Positions 24,311 to 34,720 of a DNA stretch of 64,000 nucleotides are shown in pieces (the first letter of the stretch is position 1; every line of letters starts with the position of its first letter). The DNA comes from Sebastes aleutianus (lineage: Eukaryota; Chordata; Actinopteri; Perciformes; Sebastidae), in NCBI GenBank assembly GCA_916700875.1, contig CAKAKS010000034.1, forward strand, positions 15,586,695 through 15,650,694. Reading direction: 5' to 3'. A program made the position numbers and the translations under genes. The notes under the pieces are model-generated. The model worked only from the letters and a program-made list of their open reading frames with translations, was not told where the DNA came from and searched no databases.

Positions 24311-26682
24311 ATGGCTGCTAAAGCATCACTGACAGAAGTGGATTTCACCTGCCCCGTGTGCTGTGAGATATTTAAGGATCCTGTTGTGTTGTTGTGCGGT
24401 CACAGCTTCTGTAAGCACTGTCTTAAGGAGTGGTGGAGACAGAGTGGACTCCAGACATGCCCAGTCTGTAAGGAAATATTTCCAATGGCTCGGCCTCCAC
24501 GTAATCTGGCACTGAGAAACCTGTCTGACGACTTGAGACAAGAGAAGATCAAGAGAGCTAACTCAGGATTTAAGGACATCTGCAGACTGCACAGTGAGAA
24601 ACTCAAGCTCTTCTGTCAGGATGATCAAGAGCTCATCTGTTTGATTTGTAGAGATGCACAAAAACACAAGACACACAACTGTGTGCCCATCAACGAAGCA
24701 GCAGAATCCTGTAGGGTAAGCAAATATATATATATATAGTTAATAAAAACAACTGAGACAGGTTTAGGGTTTGGTAGTTTTCATCATTTTAGAAATATTG
24801 CATATTGCACTTGACACAGCAGGCATATACTGTATGTGTTGTGTAACTAATCCACTGTTTACTATGTATTTAACCTGTACGCCTTTAATTTGTAGGCCCA
24901 ACTCAAGCTGAAGATGATGCATTTAAAAACCAAACTGGGGTCTTTTAAAGCTCATAAACGCACTTGTGATAGATTGGACGGCCACATCATGGTAAGTCTC
25001 AGACATAATGGTTATAGAGGCAGAAAGCAACATGTGTTACTTAAAGCAATGTGTTTCTCCTCCTCAGCTCCAGGCTCAGCAGACTGAGAAGACAATCAAA
25101 GAGGATTTTAAGAAGCTTTACCAGTTCCTGCGAGCAGAGGAGGCTGCTAGGATTGATGCAGTGAGGAAAGAGGCGACAATCAAGAGTGAAGCAATGAACA
25201 TCAGGATTGTTAATTTGACGGCAGAGATCTCCTCGCTCAAAGACAAAATCAAAACCTTAGAGAGGGAGATGAAAGCTGAGGACGTCTCATTTATGCTGGT
25301 ACTGTTGACCTCTGTTAATTCATATTATGATGTTAATATTGAATATTTGAAAAAATTATAGGTATTGATTTGTTATCTTGTTTTGTCTTTATCTGACAGA
25401 ATGTCAAATCCACTAAGAGGCGGTAAGTTGTTGTCCTGAACACTATCTATTAAAGCACAGCTGAACAATAGACAACATTTGAAAGTGTCAACTTCAACAT
25501 TGCATTTCAACATTGAAGCAGGGCTGATGTTAGTTGAGTGCATCCCATTGAAAAGTTTAAGGGAGATGGAAGCTGCTTTCTTTGTGCTTCCTGTGATTGA
25601 AGGTGGGGATGTTAACCTGACACAAATTTGGAAAAGTGAAACACACTGTATGAATGTTTTTACATTGTATGGGAATGGCGGACAAACATTTTATAGCTAG
25701 AGAAGAATAAATACCAGCCGTGAATAATACAGAAAATGGGTTTGATATGATACAAATTGTGAAGATTATATCTTTAAGATATGCACCAGCACCAAACAAA
25801 AATGTGACCAATATGGGGAATTTCAAAATATTTGACTGGTAATGTGTGGCTGCCTAATATTCCCTCAGATATCGGTGCAAGCTACCAGACCCAGAGACTC
25901 CATCAGGAGCCCTGATCGATGAGGCCAAACACCTGGGGAACCTGCTGTTCACAGTCTGGATGAAGATGAAGAACTTAATCCAGTACAGTAAGCAAAGTGT
26001 TTCTGCCTCGCTATATTTTGACATTTTAATCTGCCGTATACATGTGACTGATAAACTTTATCACCAGGCTGTTCTATGAATACACAGTAATGTACCTTCA
26101 GTAAAAAAATACATTTACTTTATTAAACATCTCAATAAACCTTCTCTTTTGTTTCCATTTGTTTTTCTCTGAAGCTCCTGTAACTCTGGACCCCAACACT
26201 GGTGGCAGGGCATTGATTATATCCGAACACATGACCCGTTCGACAGAAAGTGACAAGAGTCAGCCGCTTCCTGATAACCCAGAAAGGCTATATGGCACTG
26301 ACGTTCTTGGCTCTGAAGGCTTTAGTTCTGGAAAACACAGCTGGGACGTGAAGGTGGGGGGCTATTGGGCTGTTGGTGTGGCTGTTAAGGGTAAAATCCA
26401 TATAAACATGTGGGGCATCTACATGCACCTTTGCGCTGACATTCTGCGTGAACTTACTCCAGAGAATGATGTGAAAGTTGTATCTAGAAGACTCATTTCC
26501 CCAAAAGGTCAGAGTGCAGCTGGACTATGACCAAGGGATTCTATCATTTTTTGACCTTGATAGGAAAACACCTGTACACACCATCGAACACACTTTCACA
26601 GAAACAGTCTTTCCGTATTTTAGATGAGAATGTAAAAATCCTTCCAGCTGAAATGTCTGTGATGATAAGAAAACCCTGATAA
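24311..26682 (+). pseudogene. T2: TRIM35-like gene with broken SPRY exon
   Basis: Exons 24311-24715, 24896-24991, 25068-25298, 25400-25422, 25869-25987, then exon 6 from 26175. RING, B-box2 and coiled coil are intact and match the other copies. In exon 6 one extra base at about 26485-26489 (TCTAGAAGACTC, where other copies read TCTAAAGACTC) shifts the frame, and translation stops at 26528-26530. The product would be 409 residues and would lack the last 50-60 residues of SPRY, including VRVQLDYDQG. A second extra base at 26621-26630 and an early TGA at 26677 show further decay. A truncated RING/B-box/coiled-coil protein could still be made. Exon 2 ends in ATG, where the others have AAG. Confidence 0.85.
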
Positions 26683-28545
26683 ACATTTCACATTACGCTC
26701 CTATTTTGGGAACGTAAGTGTTCACGATATCATCTACATTAGCAAATCCTGGAATTGTTACCTATATCAGTTTTTAGTACTGTATAATATCTTTTGATCT
26801 TTTTTTTTGTTTCCATATTTAGTTTATGTTTCTCAGATTTCAGTATAGTTGTGTACATCTTGGTCTATCTCTGTAACTTCTTGACATCAACTGTTTGATG
26901 TCAGTGACCAATAACATGTTAGTGTTGTCAGTCATCAGGTAGGCTTTCCTTGTTTCCTTTTTGGCTTTGTCTGCCTTTAAGGCGCATTCCCCTGATTTTA
27001 CACATGAAGTCCAGCTTACATATAACAAGGAGTGTAAAAAACAGATGTGTAATGTAGGGCTGTCAAAATTAACGTGACAATAATGTGTTAACGCAAATTT
27101 GTTTTAACGCCACTTTCTTTAACGCATTAACGCAACTTGCAGTTTTGAATTAACCTCTTAAAAATCTGACGGGCTGCCGATATTTTGGAGGTTGTACCGG
27201 GATCAGTTTTAAATCTAGAGTGAAGATACTGGCATCATATGAAACTAAAAAACCTAAGGAATCCATTTATGTCATACTAGCTTGTCGCGATCGGATGCTA
27301 AATAACGCTCCAAGCTTTCGCTAAATTTTGGTATGTAAATAAAGATATGTAGATAAAAATGGGTTCTTTGGGTACCCACGAGTCTCCCCTTTACAGACAT
27401 GCCCACTTTATGATAATCAAATGTAGTTTGGGTTAAGTCAAAGTCAAGTCAGCACACTGACACACTGACAGCTGTTGTTGCCTGTTGGGCTTGAGCTTGC
27501 CATGTTATGAATTGAGCAAATTTTTGATGCTAAATGCAGTACCTGTGAGGGTTTCTGAACAATATTTTTCATTGTTTTGTGTTGTGAATTGTTTTCCAAT
27601 AATAGATATATACATACATTCGCATAAAGCAATCATATTTGTCCACTCCCTTGATGATAAGAGTATTAATTACATGACAAATCTCCCTTAAGGTACATTT
27701 TGAACAGATACAAAATTTGTGATTAATTTGCTATGGACAATCATCCGATTAATCACCATAATTCATCATCATCATCATAATTGATTTTGACCATTCTTAT
27801 AGCTCTTGTGAGTCTTATGGAAGTATGGAAGTCTTATGGAAGTACAATATTAAATCACTGGAGAATCTATTTAACACAATTCATTATGTAGATTGTATGA
27901 TATACAGGTTGGTAGAGGTAAGGCTAAATATATTAATCTGTTGAAAGTTTTATTTTTTAAAATAATTTATAGTGTAATTTTATGATGTTCTGTAATTGAA
28001 TAAGCTGTTATGATTTGATTGATATATCAACTGTTGTTACGGCTATTGAAGTAGACTTTTAGAGTTTAATCATGTAAATATTTTGTGATCAGACTGATTA
28101 AAATAATTGAGACAATTTTTCCTGTTTTCATAATGTTTCCCTTTTTTTCCTTTTGGGTCTAAAGACGGAGAATGTAGCCTACAGATTGAAACACAGAAAC
28201 CAATCACATAAACAGGATTATTTGCTAACACTTTTGATTACTGCCTTCAACCTGCAGCATAATTCTTCCCAATTTACAGTGTAATATAGTTATACTAATG
28301 GTGTTCCAAGTACATGATACACATATGAACAAGGGAACAAATGTGAAGTTAGGGAATAAAGGGGGAACAATCTGGGAACTCTGAAAAGAACTTATACTGT
28401 AGATATGTTTTTACTATTAGGTTCCTATTCTGACCATCACTGAGCCACAAACTGGTCTTTTGGAGGAAGATGGTGGTAATTATTTCTGATTGGCTAGTAC
28501 TCACTGCCTTTGTTGGTTGGATTGGTTAGGTTTAAGCATCAAGAG
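26683..28545. repeat. Type-A spacer after T2
   Basis: The same block as after T1. The old transposon spans about 27055-27765 and keeps its TAGGGCTGTCAA start. About 50-60 bases are missing after CTAAATTTTGGTATG, a deletion shared with the T7 spacer. The right inverted end of the element is degenerate. No gene was seen. Confidence 0.7.
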
Positions 28546-28826
28546 TGAACGGCCGCAGGTGTCGCTGTTAACATGCATTTCTGATTCTTACAAACAGTCC
28601 CTTTAATACATCCATGAGGAAGGTTCCTAACGGAGTGAAATGAACCGTAAGTACCTCAGTAGCAGCCATGACAAGAGCTGTTCGAATTCACCAAATACTA
28701 AGGAAAGGAGCTTCAATGCTTCCTTTCTTATCTCCTTTAGCAGAGGATACACTGGACCATCCTTTACCAAAGGAGAAGAGAGAATAACATCCCACAATTC
28801 CTTGCGGCCGCAGCATTGGCCGTTCA
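28546..28826. mobile_element. 281-base element with TGAACGGCC ends
   Basis: It begins TGAACGGCC (28546-28554) and ends GGCCGTTCA (28818-28826), perfect 9-base inverted termini, with GCGGCCGCAG just inside the right end. A near-identical copy lies at 42998-43278 in the same relation to T6, so both were carried by segmental duplication. There is no coding capacity. Whether it is a true transposon is inferred from the ends only. Confidence 0.5.
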
Positions 28827-29659
28827 TAATAACAAACTATATGCTTATCTTGCATATTATTCTCATACGCTCATACGCTAATTGGGATTCATGTTTAATA
28901 TGAGTGGACAGTGACAACCATTTGGTTTCACTTTATTTTTAATTCATTATTTATTTCGAACATATAACAAATACCTCAGTAAAAAACAAAACAAGAATAA
29001 CAAATAAAATGAACAGTAAACAATCAATTAACAAATAATCAACATAAATAAATATTACATGTCCGAAAATAATTTGGAAGAAGTATATGATCCTAACTCG
29101 AACAATTAACTCTATATGTATCATATATCCTTTGTTTATTTCAATTCCAACCTTGGTAATGAAGTGATATTTTTCACCATAATCCTTTATTATATGTGTA
29201 TGTAAAGTGTTCCAGCAGCAGGAGGAGGACCTGTGGTATCTCTCTTCACACACCGCAGGTGAAGGAGTCTGTCACTGAAAGACCTATTTAACAACGCACG
29301 GAGGGAAAGTGCGTCTTTTGTAGTCCATCTTCAGAACATTGTAGTTTCACCACAGCAGACTGACGTCACTAACATCCGCCTCCGTCGCATCATATTTACA
29401 GAGCCTAAAGTGAAAGTACAGTCGGTTTCTCTGAACACCACGGTTGTCCCGGGCCTCTTGGTAATGTATTTGAAAACAAAAATAAGCAAGACAATCCGGT
29501 AAATAGGACGCTTAAATGTAACAAGGAATTCACGAGTGTTTGCTGAAAGCCTTTGGAACTAAAAGCACTGAACCTGAGATCTGGCTGAGCAAATACGAGT
29601 GAATCTGTGAAAGTGAAAGTAAGTTTGCAGTTTTTACAGACGCAGGAGAAGTCAACAGA
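28827..29659 (+). promoter_or_regulatory. 5' region of T3 (type-3 upstream block, CRE and IRF-like motifs)
   Basis: This upstream region is shared only with T6. It holds a palindromic CRE, TGACGTCA, at 29361-29368. An IRF-like motif AAAGTGAAAGT lies at 29407-29417, and GAAAGTGAAAGT at 29609-29620 fits the GAAANNGAAA core of interferon-stimulated response elements. The second motif lies about 40 bases before the start codon, so it may be in the transcribed leader. Inducibility by interferon is inference. Confidence 0.5.
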
Positions 29660-32044
29660 ATGGCTGCTAAAGCATCACCAACAGAAGTGGATTGCACCTG
29701 CCCTGTGTGCTGTGAGATATTTAAGGATCCTGTTATGTTGTTGTGCGGTCACAGCTTCTGTAAGCACTGTCTTAAGGAGTGGTGGAGACAGAGTGGACTC
29801 CAGACATGCCCAGTCTGTAAGGAAATATTTCCAATGGCTCAGCCTCCACATAATCTGTCACTGAGAAACCTGTCTGACGACTTGAGACAAGAGAAGATCA
29901 AGAGAGCTAACTCAGGATTTAAGGACATCTGCAGACTGCACAGTGAGAAACTCAAGCTCGTCTGTCTGGATGATAAACGGCTCATCTGTTTGATTTGTAG
30001 GGATGCACAAAAACACAAGACACACAACTGTGTGCCCATCAACGAAGCAGCAGAACCCTTTAGGGTAAGCAAATATATATATAGTTAATAACAACCACTG
30101 AGGGAGGTTTAGGGTTTGGTAGTTTTCATAATTTTAGAAATATTGTATATTGCACATGACATAGCAGGCATATATTGTATGAGTTGTGTAGCTTATCCAC
30201 TGTTTGCTATGTATTTAACCTGTACGCCTTTAATTTGTAGGCCCACCTCAAGCTGAAGATGATGCATTTAAAAACCAAACTGGGGTCTTTTAAAGCTCAT
30301 AAACGCACTTGTGATAGATTGGACGGCCACATCAAGGTAAGTCTCAGACATAATGGTTATAGAAGCAGAAAGCAACATGTGTTATTTAAAACAATGTGTT
30401 TCTCCTCCTCAGCTCCAGGCTCAGCAGACTGAGAAGAACATCAAAGAGGAGTTTCAGAAGCTTTACCAGTTCCTGGGAGCAGAGGAGGCTGCTAGGATTG
30501 ATGCAGTGAGGAAAGAGGCGACAATCAAGAGTGAAGCAATGAACATCAGGATCGTTAATTTGACGGCAGAGATCTCCTCGCTCACAGACAAAATCAAAAC
30601 CTTAGAGGGGGAGATGAAAGATGAGGACGTCTTCTTCATGCTGGTACTGGTGAACTCTGTTAATTCATATTCTGATCTTAATATTGAATATTTAAAAAAA
30701 TTATAGGTATTGATTTGTTATCTTGTTTTGTCTTTATTTGACAGAATGTCAAATCCACTATGGAGCGGTAAGTTGTTGTCCTGAACACTATCTATTAAAG
30801 CACAGCTGAACAATAGACAACATTTGAAAGTGTCAACTTCAACATTGCATTTCAACATTGAAGCAGGGTTGATGGTAGCTGAGTGCATCCCATTGAAAAG
30901 TTTAGGGGAGATGGAAGCTGCTTTCTTTTTGCTTCCTGTGATTGAAGGTGGGGATGTTAACCTGACACAAATTTGGAAAAGTGAAACACACTGTATGAAT
31001 GTTTTTACATCGAGTGGGAATGGCGGACAAATTGATATATAGAGAGGTGACTAATGAGTATAAATTCATAGCTAGAGAACAATAAATAACAGCCGTGAAT
31101 AATACAGAAAATGGGTTTGATTTGAAGATGTGAAGATTATATCTTTAAGATATGCACCAGCACCAATGCAACCAATGTGGGGAATTTAAAAATATTTGAC
31201 TGGTAATGTGTGGCTGCCTAATATTCCCTTTGATCCCAAAGCAACCTACCAGACCCAGAGACTCCATCAGGAGCCCTGATCGATGAGGCCAAACACCTGG
31301 GGAACCTGCTGTTCACAGTCTGGAAGAAGATGAAGAACTTAATCCAGTACAGTAAGCAAAGTGTTTCTGCCTCGCTATATTTTTACATTTTAATCTGCAT
31401 TGTACTTGTAACTTGTACTTGCAACACCAGGCTGTTCTATAAATACACAGTAATGTACCTTCAGTAAAAAAAATACATTTACTTTATTAAACATCTCAAT
31501 AAACCTTCTCTTTTGTTTCTATTTGTTTTTCTCTGAAGCTCCTGTAACTCTGGACCCCAACACTGGCAGCAGTGGATTGATTATATCCGAACACATGACC
31601 TGTTCAGTGAAGAGCCTCAAGAGTCAGCCGCTTCCTGATAACCCAGAAAGGCTGCGCAGCACTGACGTTCTTGGCTCTGAAGGCTTTAGTTCTGGAAAAC
31701 ACAGCTGGGACGTGGAGGTGGGGGGTTATTGTACTGTTGGTGTGGCTGTTAAGGGTGAAATCTATAGAAACATCTGGGGCATCTACATGTGCGTTTGCAC
31801 TGACATTCTGCGTGAACTTACTCCAGAGGATCATGTGAAAGTTGTATCTAAAGACTCATTTCCCCAAAAGGTCAGAGTGCAGCTGGACTATGACCAAGGG
31901 ATTCTATCATTTTTTGACCTTGATAGGAAAACACCTGTACACACCATCAAACGCACTTTCACAGAAACGGTCTTTCCGTATTTTAATGAGAATGCAAAAA
32001 TCCTTCCAGCTGAACTGTCAGTGAGGATAAAAAAACCCAGATAA
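29660..32044 (+). CDS. T3: TRIM35-like E3 ubiquitin ligase, with altered exon 5 acceptor
   Basis: Exons 29660-30064, 30241-30336, 30413-30643, 30745-30767, exon 5 ending at 31351, and 31539-32044. Every other copy has CCCTCAG as the exon 5 acceptor. Here the site reads CCCTTTG, so the AG at the normal border (exon start 31233) is gone. The next AG (CCCAAAG, exon start 31242) is 9 bases on, keeps the frame and would remove three residues, giving 456 instead of 459. RING (C14..C53) and B-box2 (C91..H122) ligands are complete. The SPRY is full length, with YCTVGVAVKGEIYRNIW in the variable part. Splicing could instead fail, which would make this copy non-functional. Its upstream region differs from T1 and carries IRF-like sites. 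Confidence 0.8.
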
Positions 32045-33739
32045 AGATTCTGCGTTACTGCTTGTGCTCGCGCTACATAGACGCAAGCGACATTGGTAAA
32101 AACAGTGAGGTGACACACACGAGACTGAACGTTATTGACAGGCATGATGTTGATTATCAGTAGCAACATTAGCCAGTAAAAAAACACAATATCACTATAT
32201 ATTCACTATCACATGCTTGGCAGTAATGTTAGCCCTCCATGAATCGAAAGCCCGGCCGATGTTGATCCTAGCGTTAACTTTTCCTGCTTCAGCCTCCCGA
32301 CCGCGGTCAGAAAGCACAGGGGGAACACCATAGTTTTGGTCTCCTGAGCCGGAGAAACAAGATGCGGGAAACCTCTATTGGTCTTGAGGAACTGCAACAT
32401 TTATTTCTGCACAAACTGCAACTTCCACTGTACATTTACTTGCTATTATCAGAGCTAAACTAACTCTCTTCTGCTCCGCTGCTCGCTTGTTTTCTCACAC
32501 ACTTGCCGCTGCTCTCTCTCTCTTGCTTCACCACTCACTTCCCCTGTACACACACACACTTCCACAACACTAGATCCCCCCCCCCTGACGTTGGTCCCAT
32601 TCCTGTTTTGCAAGATGGGCTTCACTTGATATAACTTTGGTTTGTACTACTTCCTTGGAGTTTGTGTTGGAGTCTGAGTTATGGTGGGGGCTGGTCGTTT
32701 GTTAGCATTAGAGGACTCTATTTCTAACCGAACGTCTATGTAAGCAGGAAATAAAGGCACTCGCGAGTGGGCATGATGTCACATCCGATTTTATCCAAAA
32801 GAAACAGCCCGTATTCCTCACATTTAAAGTAGTCTACAGGCTGATAAAGGAAACCAGAAAGTTTCATTTTTTAGGTTAGGTTACAACCCATTCACACATT
32901 GTCAATACAATATTTCGAAAAATGTTTATACATGAAAAACTTACATACAGTCCCTTTAAGTAGAGTGTGTGATTTACAGGTTGATAGAGGTAAGGCTGGT
33001 TATTTGAATCTGTCGAAAGTTTCTAGTTCATCATTTTGTGATATGTTGTAAATATAAGGTGAATGAAACGTACTTTTGGAGTTTATGTAAAAATGTTATC
33101 AGACTATGATTAAGACAATTTTCCTGTTTGTATAATGTTTCCTTGTTTTTGGGGAGTTCTTGCTTATGTGAACTGATGGTCTAAGGATGGAGGGTGTAGG
33201 CCACAGATTTCTTTTTTTTATTATTATTATTTTTGAGTTAAATTTGGGATTTGGGCTTTATAAAAAAAAGTGACTCAACTTGTATGTGCTGCAATATCAG
33301 TCAAAATGTATATCAAGTATTTTAAGTAATTTCTTAGAGAGTTCTTTCGGTATACATGTCAACTGTTGCGTAATGAAGGCAATAGTCATATGATGCTAGC
33401 ATCTAGTGTGTTATGGTCCAATTACGGATCATGCATGGAGGGTGTCCATGCTGATGACTGAAAAATGTAAACTATAATCCATCTAAAAACAAACAAATAA
33501 ACAAAAATACAGCTCTCAGCCAGTCTGAATGTCTTCATTAGAAATCTCCAGTATTCCCATAATGCCCCTGTGTGGCTGATATGTCTGCCTGCATGTACGC
33601 ATAGCACAGGGATGAATCATTATGAGGCAATGCCTAACATCTCTAGTGTACTGCCATCTCTCTCTCTCTCTCTCTCTGTTCGTCGCTGTCACACACACAC
33701 ACAAGTTTGAATCCACTGATACTGAATCTCAGTGGTATT
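32045..33739. repeat. Type-B spacer after T3 (with internal deletion)
   Basis: This 3' block is shared with T4, T6 and T8. Here about 575 bases just after the stop are missing, so GCGTTACTGC runs directly into TTGTGCTCGCGC. The rest contains the element that ends in ACAGTCCCTTTAAG (about 32962). It then has a TC run (about 33657-33678), a CA run, and the junction sequence CTCAGTGGTATT at 33728-33739. The frame MLCVHAGRHISH on the minus strand recurs in all four B spacers only because they are duplicates. Confidence 0.75.
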
Positions 33740-33830
33740 CCACTTTTTAATCCACTTTTTACTATGTATTTAACCTGTACGCCTTTAATTTGTAGGCCCA
33801 ACTCAAGCTTGAGATGATGCATTTATGATG
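33740..33830 (+). pseudogene. TRIM intron 1/exon 2 fragment upstream of T4
   Basis: Right after the B-spacer border the sequence continues with the 3' part of a TRIM intron 1 (TACTATGTATTTAACCTG, acceptor TTTGTAG). The first codons of exon 2 follow (33798-33826, encoding AQLKLEMMHL). It is then cut and joined to GATGCAGAGACGGAAAC, the start of the type-2 upstream block. The same composite occurs at about 48803-48890. It is a relic of unequal recombination; the acceptor could still be used as a cryptic site. Confidence 0.85.
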
Positions 33831-34720
33831 CAGAGACGGAAACAAAGCACAAAAAAACGCTTCCCTTTTTACACAGACACAGGTAGTAGTGAGAAGTCAG
33901 CTCCTAAAGCTGCTCGGGCCTCGTGGTAATGTATTTGAAAACAAGAATAAGCAAGACAATCCAGTAAATAGGACGCTTAAATGTAACAAGGAATTCACGA
34001 GCCCTTTCTAATTGATCTTATTGTCATAATTAGCACGTGAATTCTTGAGTTATGGCAAAAAAAAGAAGTTTTGAGGTCACAGTGACCTTTTCACCATCAA
34101 AATCTTATGAGTTCATCCTTGAGTCCAAGTGGACGTTTGTGCCAGATTTGAAAAAATTCCAGACCAGGCGTTCTGAGATATCGCGTTCACAAGAATGGTA
34201 CGGCCACCCCAAAAGCATAATGCCACATTATGAAAACATAGGGACCTTTTATCCTGATCTGTGTCTGCACTTTTTATCTCAATGTTACTCCTCCCTTACA
34301 CTAGTGAGGTGTAAAAGGTTGTATATGATTTGCCATGTTGTGATACAGAAACCAATCGGATAAACAAGATCATTTCTTTCCTCATTCTTTTGCACAACCA
34401 GATGAGTGTGTTTCTATTTATTGCACAGGGCAGGACACAACTGCACGTATAATAAAGCAAAAACTCCTCCCTTATCATACAGAAGACAGGAAGAAGTGAG
34501 AAGTCAGCACCTAAATCTGCTCGTGGTAATGTATTTGAAAACAAAAAATAAGCAAGACAATCAGTAAAATAGACGTTTATTTTTTATAACAGGGAATTTC
34601 TGAGTGTTTGCTGAAAGCGTTTGGAGCTAAAAGTACTGAACCTGAGCTCGGGCTGAGCAAATACGAATGAATCTGTGAAAGTAAGTTTGCAGTCTGACAG
34701 CCACAGGAAAAGTCAACAGA
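33831..34720 (+). promoter_or_regulatory. Chimeric 5' region of T4
   Basis: The type-2 block (33831 to about 34001, ending GGAATTCACGAG) is joined to the type-1 block (from CCCTTTCTAATTG), which carries the dispersed repeat and the same putative TATA-like GTATAATAAAG (about 34447). T7 and T8 have the same junction. Confidence 0.45.

Noticed and set aside
25479..25700. Small open frame of about 70 residues in intron 4, present in most copies
   Set aside because: It lies in the intron at the same place in every copy and is similar only because the genes are duplicates. Its length and start vary, and it has no recognised domain.
33422..33607. Minus-strand 61-residue frame recurring at 38926, 48481 and 59308
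   Set aside because: It recurs because the B spacers are duplicated and nearly identical; no domain, promoter or splice context supports a gene.
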